Of a DNA stretch of 63,042 nucleotides, positions 1-8,246 are shown one piece after another (position 1 is the stretch's first letter; each line of letters begins with the position of its first letter). The notes below the pieces were generated by a model, which was not told where the DNA came from, made no database searches, and saw only the letters and a list, made by a program, of their open reading frames with translations. The translations under genes and the position numbers were made by a program. The DNA comes from Desulfobulbaceae bacterium. GTDB taxonomy: Bacteria > Desulfobacterota > Desulfobulbia > Desulfobulbales > Desulfobulbaceae. The stretch is from positions 1 through 63,042 of the forward strand of contig JALSNC010000019.1 of NCBI GenBank assembly GCA_026987195.1. Reading direction: 5' to 3'.

Positions 1-1
1 G

Positions 2-112
2 ATCCGCAAGACCATGGCGCTCGGGGCCGGCGGTTTCATCAAGAAACCCTACACCATGGAGGAGCTGGCGGTTGCCGTGGGCACGGAACTGGAAAAACCG
101 TCCCCGGCCTGA
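2..112 (+). CDS. C-terminal end of a response-regulator receiver domain protein (partial)
   Basis: The window opens inside a gene. The 36 visible residues contain GAGGFIKKPYTMEEL, the beta5-alpha5 end of a CheY-like receiver domain with the conserved Lys-Pro pair, and then stop. The protein could be a stand-alone regulator or a hybrid sensor kinase ending in a receiver domain; the upstream part is outside the window. It converges on the outer-membrane protein gene that follows. What it regulates cannot be told from this fragment. Confidence 0.7.
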   Translation: MRKTMALGAGGFIKKPYTMEELAVAVGTELEKPSPA

Positions 113-153
113 GACCGGGGACGGCGAGGTAAACGTCGACTTGGGGCCGGGGC

Positions 154-1116
154 TCAGAAGGCGTAGGTGAATTTTGCCCAGATATTGAACCCTTGAGTCC
201 TGTTGCGGGCAGCCAGTTCATACTGGTTACGCAACGAAAAGAACATGTTCCTGTAATTGTACCAGAGACCCGGGCCGACGGCAAAGACACGGCTGTGGCT
301 GGTCTCGTCCCGGCGGAGCAGCTCGCGCACCGGGGCGGGAACGGATTCGTCCAAGTCAAAGGAATCGTCCGTGGTCTGGGTGGAGTAGTAGCCGCTTGCC
401 CCAAGCCTGAAGTGCGGGTTGAAGGCATAGGAGAGCGAGTAATCGACGTGGAACTCCTGGCCGGGGTCCCGGTCGACCTCGACACCGTAGACCGTGGCAT
501 ACCGGTCCTGGCTGGTGTTGAAGTCATACATGAACTTGGCGGACAACTCCCAGTTGTCGACCAGGTAGGTGACGGCGAAGACCGGTTCGATGGTCCAGAA
601 GTTCTGGCCCACCGAGGCCATGTTGCCGTCATCCTGGCCGGTGGGGATGTAGATATCGGCCAGGGAAGCGGCCAGGTGCAGCCGGCCGTCCATCAGGTGC
701 CAGGACAGGATGCAGGGACTGTAGATGAAGTAGGGAATATCGGTGTTGCTGTAGGATCGTTTTGTCTCCGGTCCCACCGGGGCATTGAAATCCAGGTCCA
801 CGCCCGCCACCAGGGCAAAGGCATGCATGCCGTAATTGGCGCCGAGGATCTTCCTGTCACTGATCCAGAGAAAACGAAAGACATTGGCGAGCACCGAAAC
901 ACTGTCAAAGGCCCCGATATCGTCGCCATTGTCATCCTTCATGGTGTCAGCGCCGTAGTAATAGACATAGTCGAGGAAATAGAATCCCGGCGGCGGCACC
1001 ATGCCGCTCAGGAATCCTTCCGCGCCATTGGGATAACTCTGGCCGCCCCCTGCCAGGGCCTTGCCACTGCCAAGCAGCAGGCACAGGCACAACAACATAC
1101 CGATTTTCCGACTCAT
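154..1116 (-). CDS. Outer-membrane beta-barrel protein, SphA/MetA-phenol-degradation type transporter
   Basis: A 320-residue protein with an N-terminal signal peptide (residues 1-22, ending in ALA) and no later hydrophobic helix. The mature part alternates hydrophobic and polar residues, is rich in Tyr, Trp and Asn, and ends in Phe (KFTYAF), as outer-membrane barrels do. The early PPPGFYFLDYVYYYGAD stretch and overall length match the family called SphA or MetA-pathway of phenol degradation (PF13557), thought to admit hydrophobic substrates. The start is supported by an AGGAG-type ribosome site just upstream. It stands alone, convergent with the preceding gene. The family call is by pattern; the substrate is unknown. 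Confidence 0.7.
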   Translation of the reverse strand: MSRKIGMLLCLCLLLGSGKALAGGGQSYPNGAEGFLSGMVPPPGFYFLDYVYYYGADTMKDDNGDDIGAFDSVSVLANVFRFLWISDRKILGANYGMHAFALVAGVDLDFNAPVGPETKRSYSNTDIPYFIYSPCILSWHLMDGRLHLAASLADIYIPTGQDDGNMASVGQNFWTIEPVFAVTYLVDNWELSAKFMYDFNTSQDRYATVYGVEVDRDPGQEFHVDYSLSYAFNPHFRLGASGYYSTQTTDDSFDLDESVPAPVRELLRRDETSHSRVFAVGPGLWYNYRNMFFSLRNQYELAARNRTQGFNIWAKFTYAF

Positions 1117-1287
1117 CTCTTTTCTCCTTTCGTCTTGCCTGGAAAGACCGGACCTCCGGCCCGGTCAGGAACCATTGCCGGCAGCGACAGCCGCCGGAGT
1201 GCGAATCTGAAAAAACCTAGCAGAAACACCCTCCACAATCAACCAGGGAAGAAAAAAAATGAGGGGCTGTTCAGTCCGGTGATATCA

Positions 1288-1351
1288 GTACCCCCTCACA
1301 GGGTATACAAGGTCATGATTTATCAATCTCGTTTTTGTAAGCGGTCACATC
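1288..1351 (+). repeat. Arm-only copy of the GTAA repeat superfamily (type B) at the ubiB 3' end
   Basis: Positions 1288-1337 match the 50-bp arm of the element at 4181-4336 (shared CACAGGGTAYACAA and CTCGTTTTTGTAAGCGGTC blocks), followed by only the first bases of the hairpin. The reverse complement of the GTAAGCGGTCACA block holds the TGA stop codon of ubiB. Nothing else is recognised between 1117 and 1287 apart from leader sequence of the neighbouring gene. Confidence 0.7.
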
Positions 1352-3042
1352 CGGCCGTGGCGGATAATGGAAACCAGCAGCCAGAAGCCCATGATACCGG
1401 CAAACAGGAAGCCGATCAGGCCGATGACCGGGACACCGTACCAGCGGGGCGGTATGTCGGAGAGGACCACCAGTGACGAGCCGATGATCTGCGAGGCAAG
1501 GACGATGGCAAACGAGATGCGGTTGGAGACCCGGTCCAGGGTCTTCTCCAGGGCCCTGAGACCGCGATGTTCAAACTCGATGCGCAGGTGACCCTCGCGC
1601 ATCTGCCGGAGGATGAAACGGAGCTCGGCCGGGAGCTCACGCAGCAGCGACAGGTACTCGCCGCCGGTCTCCCTGAACTCCTCGGCCAGCCGGCCCGGCT
1701 GCAGCCTGCCGAGCCGGACCTTCTTCATAAAGGGCTCGGCCAGTCGCACCAGCTCCAGGTTGGGGTCCAGCATCAGCCCCACCCCTTCCACCGTGCTCAG
1801 GGCCTTCATCATCAGGTAGAGGTTGGGTTTGAGCGAGAGACGGTGTTTGCTGACCAGGTCCAGGAGATCCTGGAGGATACGGTCGGCCTTGAGCTCGCCC
1901 AGGGGCCGGTAGAGGTAGCGATCCATGAAATCGCCCAGGTCCCGGGCCAGATCGTCGCGATTGACCTCGCCCTGCTGGATGGTCAGCTTGAGGACACCAC
2001 TGGTCACCTTGCGCTCGTTCCCGGCCACCAGGTTGAGGACCAGGCTGGTAAAGTCCTCCCGGTCCTTGCGTGAAAGCCGCCCCATCTGACCGAAGTCGAT
2101 GAAGCAGACCACGTTGCCGGGCAGGACGAAGATATTGCCGGGGTGGGGATCGGCATGGAAGAAACCGTGCACGAAAATCTGTTCCATGACCAGGTTGGCG
2201 CCGCGCTCCGCCAGCAGTGCAAGATCATACCCCTTTTCGCGCAGCAGGTCGACCTTGGAGGACTTGATGCCGTCCACATATTCCATGACCAGGATACGTT
2301 CGGAACTGAACTCGGGATAGGTCAGGGGCACGTGGATGGTGTCGTTACCCTCGAACTGCCGGGCGAAGCGCTGGATATTGAACAGCTCGAGGGAAAAATC
2401 GATCTCCCGTGACAGGGAGCGGGCAAACTCGTGCACCACGGCCGTGGGATGGTGGCCCTGGACCTCCTCCAGGTACTGTTCCATGAGACTGGCGATGTGG
2501 GCCAGGATCTCCAGGTCCACCGCGATGACACTCTCGATATCAGGCCGCTGGACCTTGACCACCACATCGGCGCCGTCCATCAGGCGGGCGTGATGTACCT
2601 GGCCGATGGAGGCCGCGGCCAGGGGCTCGGTATCGAAATAGGCAAAGAGTTCCTCCGGCGGATGCCCGGTCTCCTCGACAAAGATCGTGCGGACCTCGTC
2701 GTAGGCAAAGGGTGGCACCTCGTCCTGCAGCTTGGCCAGCTCGTGCAGGTATTCGGGAGGAATGAAATCGGGGCGGGTGGAAAGGAGCTGGCCCAGCTTG
2801 ATGAAGGTCGGGCCCAGCTCTTCCAGGGCCAGGCGGAGCCGCTCGGGCCGTGACAGGCGGCTGATCTGCTCCCGCGGCCTGCGATTGATCATCTGCAGGC
2901 CCGACTCCAGATACTGGTCGATGTGCAGACGATCCACCAGATCCTCGAAGCCGTACTTGAACAATACCCGCAGGACCCGGTGGTACCGGTTCAGGTGCCT
3001 GTAGGTCCGGCTGATGGCGCCGAGCTTCCTGATGCTGAACAT
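1345..3042 (-). CDS. ubiB: UbiB/AarF-family ABC1 atypical kinase
   Basis: A 565-residue protein of normal family length. It carries the UbiB-specific KxGQ motif (FIKLGQLLSTRPDFIP), the modified Ala-rich nucleotide loop (AAASIGQVHHARL), the catalytic HADPHPGN loop and the DFGQMGRL metal-binding motif. Two hydrophobic helices lie at the C terminus (about residues 500-560). Family members are membrane-linked atypical kinases or ATPases that support quinone or other isoprenoid-lipid biosynthesis. It starts 24 bases after a phasin-like gene and is probably co-transcribed with it. In an anaerobe the partner pathway would be menaquinone or another lipid; that is inference. Its stop codon lies in a repeat element. 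Confidence 0.9.
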   Translation of the reverse strand: MFSIRKLGAISRTYRHLNRYHRVLRVLFKYGFEDLVDRLHIDQYLESGLQMINRRPREQISRLSRPERLRLALEELGPTFIKLGQLLSTRPDFIPPEYLHELAKLQDEVPPFAYDEVRTIFVEETGHPPEELFAYFDTEPLAAASIGQVHHARLMDGADVVVKVQRPDIESVIAVDLEILAHIASLMEQYLEEVQGHHPTAVVHEFARSLSREIDFSLELFNIQRFARQFEGNDTIHVPLTYPEFSSERILVMEYVDGIKSSKVDLLREKGYDLALLAERGANLVMEQIFVHGFFHADPHPGNIFVLPGNVVCFIDFGQMGRLSRKDREDFTSLVLNLVAGNERKVTSGVLKLTIQQGEVNRDDLARDLGDFMDRYLYRPLGELKADRILQDLLDLVSKHRLSLKPNLYLMMKALSTVEGVGLMLDPNLELVRLAEPFMKKVRLGRLQPGRLAEEFRETGGEYLSLLRELPAELRFILRQMREGHLRIEFEHRGLRALEKTLDRVSNRISFAIVLASQIIGSSLVVLSDIPPRWYGVPVIGLIGFLFAGIMGFWLLVSIIRHGRM

Positions 3043-3066
3043 GCAGACGTACCAGGGCCCCCGATA

Positions 3067-3381
3067 CTACTTCTCTTCGTCGGCCCGGGCATTGATGGCA
3101 ACCTGCAACTCCTCCACCTGCCGCCTCAGATCGGCAAGCTCGTCCCTGGTGGCCAGGTTCAACTGCCTGATCTTGTCCTCCACCCGCTGGCTGATCCAGA
3201 GTTCAAGCTGATCCTTGGCGTTTTCCGACTTCCTGATCAGCTCCTCGACGAACTTTTTCCCCTCTTCCTGGGTCATCTTGCCTTTTTCCACCAGTTCCCG
3301 GTTCAGCTCCTCGATCTTCTCCTTGGTGAGAAAGGCTGCTCCCACACCGGCATAAACGACATTCTTCATCAGTTCTTTCAT
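3067..3381 (-). CDS. Phasin-like coiled-coil protein
   Basis: A 104-residue charged, almost wholly helical protein. After a short hydrophobic start (VVYAGVGAAFL) comes a heptad-like Lys/Glu-rich coil (about 20-100). The pattern TKEKIEELNRELVEKGKMTQ resembles the phasin / polyhydroxyalkanoate-granule-associated family and its relatives found next to ABC1 kinases. A GGAGG site sits 5 bases upstream of the ATG. It is the first gene of a two-gene unit with ubiB, so it may help a membrane- or granule-associated role of the kinase. No granule synthase is in the window. Confidence 0.75.
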   Translation of the reverse strand: MKELMKNVVYAGVGAAFLTKEKIEELNRELVEKGKMTQEEGKKFVEELIRKSENAKDQLELWISQRVEDKIRQLNLATRDELADLRRQVEELQVAINARADEEK

Positions 3382-3422
3382 GGTTCCCTCCTGTTCTCTG
3401 TCTGCAGATGATTACCCGGCAC

Positions 3423-3872
3423 CTACCTTCTGTCGATATCACGATGAAAGACGAGCAGCTCCACCGGCAGGTCGGCGAAAAACCGCCGCAGGTGCTCGGT
3501 CACGGCCACGGAACGGTGCCGGCCGCCTGTACAGCCGATGGCCAGGCGCAGGTCCGTTCGCCCTCCGGCCCGGTACTGCTCGACCAGGAACAGCAGGACC
3601 GACTCGATGCGTGCAAGGAATTCCCTGCCCACCCTGTTGGCAAGAACATAGGCTGCAGTGGCCGGTTCCCTGCCGGTGGACTCCTTCAGCTCGGCAACCC
3701 AGTAGGGATTGGGAAGAAATCGCACGTCCCAGACCATGTCCGCCTCGGCATAGCCGTGCTTGAAGCCAAAGGAGAAAAGGGTGATTCTCAACAGCCTGCG
3801 GCAGGACGGCTGTTCAGCCCTGCTTCCCTGCACCTGTTTCGCGTCCACGCTGCCTTTTCCTGGTTGGTACAC
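3423..3872 (-). CDS. Stand-alone RapZ C-terminal domain protein
   Basis: The protein begins near RITLFSFGFKHGYAEADMVW and carries the RapZ C-terminal signatures: DVRFLPNPYW (about 46-55) and GCTGGRHRSV (about 115-124). Full RapZ proteins are about 285 residues, with an N-terminal P-loop ATPase half that is absent here. No P-loop is seen upstream; the 5' flank is repeat DNA. In E. coli the C-terminal half binds GlmZ/GlmY RNA and RNase E. The start is uncertain: GTG at 3872, GTG near 3848 (preceded by AGGAAAAGG) and later codons are all possible, so the protein may be 120-149 residues. Either a domain-only variant or the remnant of a truncated rapZ. Confidence 0.75.
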   Translation of the reverse strand: MYQPGKGSVDAKQVQGSRAEQPSCRRLLRITLFSFGFKHGYAEADMVWDVRFLPNPYWVAELKESTGREPATAAYVLANRVGREFLARIESVLLFLVEQYRAGGRTDLRLAIGCTGGRHRSVAVTEHLRRFFADLPVELLVFHRDIDRR

Positions 3873-3971
3873 TTATTCTGTAATCATTTCCCGCTTCGGA
3901 TGCCACAAAGAAACCGCAACCGGCGATGATTTCGGGTAAACCGCCATGTCTCCGGAGACACAACAAACGAT

Positions 3972-4158
3972 GCTGGACTCGTAAAAAGTCCATCACACGC
4001 TAAAGATGGCCAAGCATAAACGTTCGATATACAGGTACGCGAACGGAGTGAGACTCCGAGGCGCAGCGGTGTCGGCCAAGCGGAGGCGTACATGGAGTAC
4101 GTCGAGCATTGGCCGTACCCGCTCCAACGCAGTAGATCGGACTTTTTGCGACGCCATC
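3972..4158. repeat. 187-bp MITE-like repeat, copy 1 (family E)
   Basis: Matches 31828-32014 over the full 187 bp with about 17 mismatches counted by eye. The ends are imperfect inverted repeats (CTCGTAAAAAGTCC on the left; GGACTTTTTGCGACG on the right). AACGAT flanks both sides (3966-3971 and 4159-4164), consistent with a target duplication of 6-7 bp. There is no open frame of note inside. It lies between rapZ-C and the type B repeat. Confidence 0.85.
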
Positions 4159-4180
4159 AACGATGAAAATCAGGCAGAGG

Positions 4181-4336
4181 GTAACTGATCACAGGGTACA
4201 CAACGTCACGATTTTTCAACCTCGTTTTTGTAAGCGGTCTCAGGTGCCGCAGGTTCGTGCAGTCGCTCCTGGCCGCTATAGCCTACTATGCGGACAGGAG
4301 CGACCGTGCGAAGATGCGGTACCTGTGACCGCTTAC
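4181..4336 (+). repeat. IS66-type MITE, composite arm+hairpin (type B), perfect 8-bp duplication
   Basis: The element begins GTAACTGATCACAGGG and ends CTGTGACCGCTTAC. An internal GTAAGCGGTC at 4230 divides a 49-bp arm from a 107-bp imperfect palindrome. GGCAGAGG occurs immediately on both sides (4173-4180 and 4337-4344), a perfect 8-bp target-site duplication. The 156-bp length equals that of the inverted copy at 28427-28582. Confidence 0.9.
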
Positions 4337-4442
4337 GGCAGAGGGCGTATTCGTTGCACCGCGGGCGGCACGAAGACTCCTGTCCCCGTAAGGGCGTGCA
4401 GATGGCGTGCTGCTGAACTTTTACCAGGGACTTCTCAGGTAG
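4337..4442. repeat. Remnant of type C hairpin plus arm at the CLC gene 3' end
   Basis: The segment GTGCTGCTGAACTTTTAC (ends 4424) is the terminus of the type C hairpin seen at 18645-18753. It is followed by an arm-like stretch that on the minus strand reads ACTACCTGAGAAG before CCTGGTAAAAG. The CLC stop codon lies in this arm. With the two elements before it, this explains the whole 3873-4434 intergenic region. Confidence 0.6.
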
Positions 4443-6216
4443 TGGAGCAGAGCATGCGGATGCTTTCCGCCTTTTCCGCGATGCCCCGTTTCAGGACCTC
4501 GTGGTTATAGGCTGCGATCACGTCCCTGCGTTTGAGCATACCGAGCACCCAGGGATTCTCCGCGCTCTCCACCACCGGGATCTCCTCAATCCCCTTGACG
4601 TCGAAGAGCAGCATGGCGTCGTAGAGGTTGTCGTCCGGGGTGAGGAAGATGACATCGCGACTGCAGATGGCACCGACCAGGTGACAGACCCGCTGTTCCT
4701 CGTCGTGGAGGATGGTCTTCACATCCTGCATGGAGACCACGCCCACCATCTGCCCCTTATGATTGATGACCGGAAAATAGAACGAATCCTTGGCGATACG
4801 GAACAATTCCAGCAACTGGTTGATGTTGGCGTTCTCGCTGATGAAATCCACGTCCTCGGTGATGGCCTTGCCCACCTTGATGGATTTCATGATCGCCACC
4901 TCCCTGCCCTCATGGATGTTGATACCCTCCCGGGTGAAATCCACGGTGTCGATGGAATCATGGTAGAGGCGGGTGGCGATCACCGTTCCCAGGATCGAGG
5001 TGAGCATCACCGGTACGATGATCTCGTAGTTGCCGGTCATCTCGAAGAGGAGAAAGATGGCGGTCATTGGCGCATGGGTGGAGGCGGCCAGAAAGGCCCC
5101 GATACCGATGGTGGCGTAGGCGCCGGCCGTTGCCGTGCTTTCCGGCAGCAGGGAGTGCATGATGCCGCCGTAGGCACCGCCGATGACCGCGCCGATGAAG
5201 AGTGCGGGCGCAAACACACCTCCGGCCCCGCCCGAGCCCAGGGTGATGGCGGTGGCAATGGACTTGAGGAAGATCAGGGCCAGGAGGACACTTACCATGC
5301 CGTGTCCGGCCAGAACCTCTTCGATGAACTTGTAGCCGTCCCCCATGACCTGGGGAAAGACAATGCCGATGCACCCGACAAGGAAGGCGCCGAGAACCGG
5401 TTTGAGCTGGTCATGGATGGGCAGGGCCGCGAAACGATCGCGGGTAAAATAGAAAAACCGGATGTGGAGCACGGCCAGAAGAGCGACGATCAGGGCCATC
5501 ACCGCATAGAGCGGGATCTCGACAAAGGGATTGACCATGTGGTAGTCGGGGATGGGAAAGGCCGGAATCTCACCGTAGTAGGCCCGGGAAACCACGGTGG
5601 ACAGCGCCGAGGCGATGACGAGCGCGGCAAAGGAGGAGATCTCGTAGGTCCCCAGCAGGACGATCTCGGCGGCAAAGAAGATGCCGGCGATGGGGGCGTT
5701 GAAGATACCGGCGATGCCGCCGGCGCATCCGGCAGCAATGTAGACCTTCATCCGCCGGCCCGAAACCCGGGTTTTCTGACCGACCTGGGAGCCGAGGGCA
5801 CCACCGATGACGGCGATGGGCCCCTCCACGCCGGCGGAATTGCCGGTGCCGATGGTGATGGCCGTGCTGACCACCTTGATGAAGATATTACGGGCCCGGA
5901 TGACGCCGTTTTCCAGGTTGACCCGGCGCAGGAAGTTGGTGAAGCTGTAGCCGTTGACCTTGCCGGGGAAGGCCAGTGACAGCGGAATCAGCAGGACGGC
6001 ACCGGTCATGGGCAGGAGCGGCAGCAGGAACCTGCGCCAGTCGCCCTCGCCGATACCCAGCAGTTCATAGCCCCGGACAAACACGTATTCATGGACCAGT
6101 TCCACGGCTTCGCGAAAGATGATGATCGCCACCCCCGCCATCAGGCCGATGAAGGTGGCGGTGAGGATCATGCGCGTATTTTCCCCGGGCAGGAAAATTT
6201 TCAGTTTGGTAAGCAT
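4435..6216 (-). CDS. CLC-family chloride channel/transporter with C-terminal CBS pair
   Basis: About 593 residues. The membrane part has the CLC signatures GTGNSAGVEGP (gating Glu present) and GSGGAGGVFAPALFIGA (GxFxP filter), with some ten or more hydrophobic segments. Two CBS domains follow (about 445-590), which in this family regulate transport by binding nucleotides. It moves Cl- or F-/H+ across the inner membrane; the exact ion is not predictable. The start was set at the ATG at 6216, overlapping the dGTPase stop by 16 bases; an in-frame TTG at 6237 is possible. The last codons and stop fall in repeat-derived DNA. It is second in an operon with the dGTPase. Confidence 0.85.
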   Translation of the reverse strand: MLTKLKIFLPGENTRMILTATFIGLMAGVAIIIFREAVELVHEYVFVRGYELLGIGEGDWRRFLLPLLPMTGAVLLIPLSLAFPGKVNGYSFTNFLRRVNLENGVIRARNIFIKVVSTAITIGTGNSAGVEGPIAVIGGALGSQVGQKTRVSGRRMKVYIAAGCAGGIAGIFNAPIAGIFFAAEIVLLGTYEISSFAALVIASALSTVVSRAYYGEIPAFPIPDYHMVNPFVEIPLYAVMALIVALLAVLHIRFFYFTRDRFAALPIHDQLKPVLGAFLVGCIGIVFPQVMGDGYKFIEEVLAGHGMVSVLLALIFLKSIATAITLGSGGAGGVFAPALFIGAVIGGAYGGIMHSLLPESTATAGAYATIGIGAFLAASTHAPMTAIFLLFEMTGNYEIIVPVMLTSILGTVIATRLYHDSIDTVDFTREGINIHEGREVAIMKSIKVGKAITEDVDFISENANINQLLELFRIAKDSFYFPVINHKGQMVGVVSMQDVKTILHDEEQRVCHLVGAICSRDVIFLTPDDNLYDAMLLFDVKGIEEIPVVESAENPWVLGMLKRRDVIAAYNHEVLKRGIAEKAESIRMLCSTT

Positions 6217-7406
6217 GTGCGCTTGGGAATATCGCAACCGAGGCGTCGGGCCTGGCGCAGAAAAAATTCATCTGTCATGCCGGCAATATAGTCGCGGACA
6301 ATGGCTGCGGCCGTATGGGTCTCCACATAATGTTGCGACATGGAGTGGAGAAAACTGCGGCCGGGATCACTGCCTGCCGGGTCCTGTTCGAGCTGCCCGA
6401 GGTAATGGGAGAAGAGTTGCTCGTAGCAGGTATGAATCCGCCGGAAATCCGGTTTGAAGGCAGGATTGCAGTAAATGCGGCGGTAGTTGAAGCTCTTCAG
6501 CTCCAGCAGCAGGTCGGCGACCTCCCCGCTGAAGCCGATCCAGTCGGTATCGGCATCTCCGCGCCCGGCCGTCCGGACGTGACTGCTGGTCGTGATCAGG
6601 TCGGTCACCAGGGTATAGACAATGGTGCCATTGCTGGACCCCAGGCCGGAGGCGCAGCGGGGCGGGATCTCCTGCCGCCGGACCAGGCCGAGTTCGATGG
6701 CGTCCTCAATGTCCCGGCCGATATAGGCGATGGTGTCACAGAGGCGCACCACGCAGCCCTCCAGGGTCATGGGCACCAGGCGTGTTGCCGGCTCGCGCCC
6801 CTTGGCTGTCATCTCGCGGTCCAGGGTGGAAAACCCCTTGTCCCGGCACGGTCGCAACCGGACCGCGTTGGCCTCGCCATCGTGGCAGAGGATGCCGTCG
6901 AGCACCTGCAGGCACAGGTTCCAGCCCCTCCCCTTGCGCTCGAACCGATCCAGGAACTGTACCGACTGGATATTGTGCTGGAACGAGTCCAGCCCGTGCC
7001 GGCGGCAGAGCCTGGACAAAATCCGCTCTCCCTCGTGGCCGAAAGGGGGATGACCTATATCGTGTCCCAGGGCGATGGCCTCGATCAGGTCCTCGTTGAG
7101 CCCCAGGAATCTGCCCACTGTCCTGGCGATCCTGGACACGAGCTGGACATGGAGAACCCGGTGGGTGATATGATCGTTCTCCACCAGGGAAAAGACCTGA
7201 GTCTTGTCGATATAGCGGGCATAGGCCCGCGAATGGAGGATCCGGTCACAGTCCTGGCTGAAACACTGACGATGGTCCTGCCGCTTTTCGGGCCGGCGTC
7301 GCACACCCTCCCGGCTCAGGCAGGCAGCCGGCGACAGCTGCACCTCCTCTGCCCGGTTCAGTGCCCTCTGGATGCCGAAAAGCTGCCCGGCTGACTGGCT
7401 GCGCAT
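6201..7406 (-). CDS. dgt: dGTP triphosphohydrolase-like HD-domain protein
   Basis: A 401-residue HD-superfamily protein. The metal ligands are visible: RILHSRAYARYIDKTQVF, His in THRVLHVQLVSRIAR (about 81-95), the HD pair in ALGHDIGHPPFGHEGE (about 112-127), and a downstream Asp in RLCDTIAYIGRDI. This architecture fits the deoxynucleoside triphosphate triphosphohydrolase family, which cleaves dNTP to nucleoside plus tripolyphosphate and controls the dNTP pool. The C-terminal region is less conserved, so substrate preference is open. It overlaps the downstream CLC gene, so the two are probably co-transcribed. Confidence 0.85.
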   Translation of the reverse strand: MRSQSAGQLFGIQRALNRAEEVQLSPAACLSREGVRRRPEKRQDHRQCFSQDCDRILHSRAYARYIDKTQVFSLVENDHITHRVLHVQLVSRIARTVGRFLGLNEDLIEAIALGHDIGHPPFGHEGERILSRLCRRHGLDSFQHNIQSVQFLDRFERKGRGWNLCLQVLDGILCHDGEANAVRLRPCRDKGFSTLDREMTAKGREPATRLVPMTLEGCVVRLCDTIAYIGRDIEDAIELGLVRRQEIPPRCASGLGSSNGTIVYTLVTDLITTSSHVRTAGRGDADTDWIGFSGEVADLLLELKSFNYRRIYCNPAFKPDFRRIHTCYEQLFSHYLGQLEQDPAGSDPGRSFLHSMSQHYVETHTAAAIVRDYIAGMTDEFFLRQARRLGCDIPKRTCLPN

Positions 7407-7462
7407 TGTCTATAGCAGAGCTCGGATGACAAGTACAATCAATAATCTCTCGAAAAAGTATC

Positions 7463-7491
7463 AGTATAGTCAAAAGAGAACACTATTGGAA
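7463..7491 (-). promoter_or_regulatory. Putative sigma70-like promoter for dgt-clc
   Basis: On the minus strand TTCCAA and TATACT are separated by 17 bases, in an AT-rich patch unlike its surroundings and about 60 bases ahead of the dgt start. The -35 box is weak, so this is a candidate only. Confidence 0.4.
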
Positions 7492-7869
7492 ACCATTTTT
7501 CCAGGCAGCCGGAAACAGGCTGTTTTCTGTCAGCAGATTCGGTAATCACCGATATCGGCAACACCGGTTGCCAACACCACGCCTTCGTCCTCCTCTTCCG
7601 CGGTCAACCGCCAGCCGCCCCGTAGGCGGGCATAAGATCCACGGCCCCGGCGAGCCGGCGTCGCCACGTCACCACAAACACAAGAACGGAAATTCAACGA
7701 GTTATACCAACCGGCTCTTTTCCCTGTCCTTCCGGACAGACAACTGCCGCCGCTGCCGGCCGGTCCTCTTGTCGCAACTACCTGGAATAACAGAAACAAC
7801 AACTAATGGCACAGGAAATGCTATAGGAGGGCATGGAACATGTTCGCTGTACCAGCAACACGATAAACC

Positions 7870-7907
7870 GTTCCCGGCAGCAGCTCCCGCAACGGGAGCC
7901 GGGGAAC
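7870..7907 (+). promoter_or_regulatory. Nested hairpin in the leader of the EF-hand gene
   Basis: GTTCCCGG pairs with CCGGGGAAC around an inner GCTCCCG-CAA-CGGGAGC stem. It lies 10 bases before the AAGGAGG ribosome site, so it could stabilise the mRNA or limit ribosome access. Confidence 0.45.
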
Positions 7908-7931
7908 ACCTGACAACAAGGAGGTATGACA

Positions 7932-8156
7932 ATGAAAAAGATGATTCCTGCAGTTCTGCTCACCCTGATGGCGACCACAGCCTTTGCCATGGCCCCGTCC
8001 TTCACCCAGGTCGACACCAACAAGGACGGTGCCATCTCGGCAAGCGAGGCCGAGGCCGTCGGCATCAGCAAAGAACTCTTCACCAAGGCCGATGCCGATC
8101 ACAGCGGCACTCTGAACATGGACGAATTCAAGAACCTTACCGTTCAGGGCAAGTAA
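7932..8156 (+). CDS. Small exported EF-hand calcium-binding protein
   Basis: A 74-residue protein with a signal peptide (MKKMIPAVLLTLMATTAFA) and two EF-hand loops: DTNKDGAISASE and DADHSGTLNMDE, both with canonical Asp/Asn/Gly/Glu ligands. It should be periplasmic or secreted and bind Ca2+. AAGGAGG at 7917-7923 favours the ATG at 7932 over an in-frame ATG at 7926, which would lie too close. It is monocistronic, with a hairpin before and a terminator-like stem after. No partner gene is evident. Confidence 0.85.
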   Translation: MKKMIPAVLLTLMATTAFAMAPSFTQVDTNKDGAISASEAEAVGISKELFTKADADHSGTLNMDEFKNLTVQGK

Positions 8157-8169
8157 GCCTTCCCAGCCA

Positions 8170-8211
8170 TCACCTGCGCGCCGGCACGTCCGTGCCCGGC
8201 GCGCGGGTGAT
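8170..8211 (+). terminator. GC-rich stem-loop after the EF-hand gene
   Basis: TCACCTGCGCGCCGG pairs with CCGGCGCGCGGGTGA with a short loop, 14 bases after the stop codon. The T-run that follows is poor (TTCCTTCC), so it is a weak intrinsic terminator or an mRNA-stabilising stem. Confidence 0.55.
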
Positions 8212-8246
8212 TCCTTCCCGCTCTCCTGTCTCCGCCACTTCCCCCT

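Larger units (their letters stand above)
7407..7931. other. Intergenic region, 525 bp, no gene recognised
   Basis: A divergent region between dgt (minus) and the EF-hand gene (plus). It holds the putative dgt promoter (7463-7491), a faint arm-like stretch near 7530-7565 (TATCGGCAACACC), and a strong nested hairpin at 7870-7907. The reading frames in between lack ribosome sites and recognisable domains and were not accepted as genes. Confidence 0.5.

Noticed and set aside
4181-4336. CRISPR-like repeat
   Set aside because: The repeats are dispersed singly, with no regular spacers, and carry target duplications.
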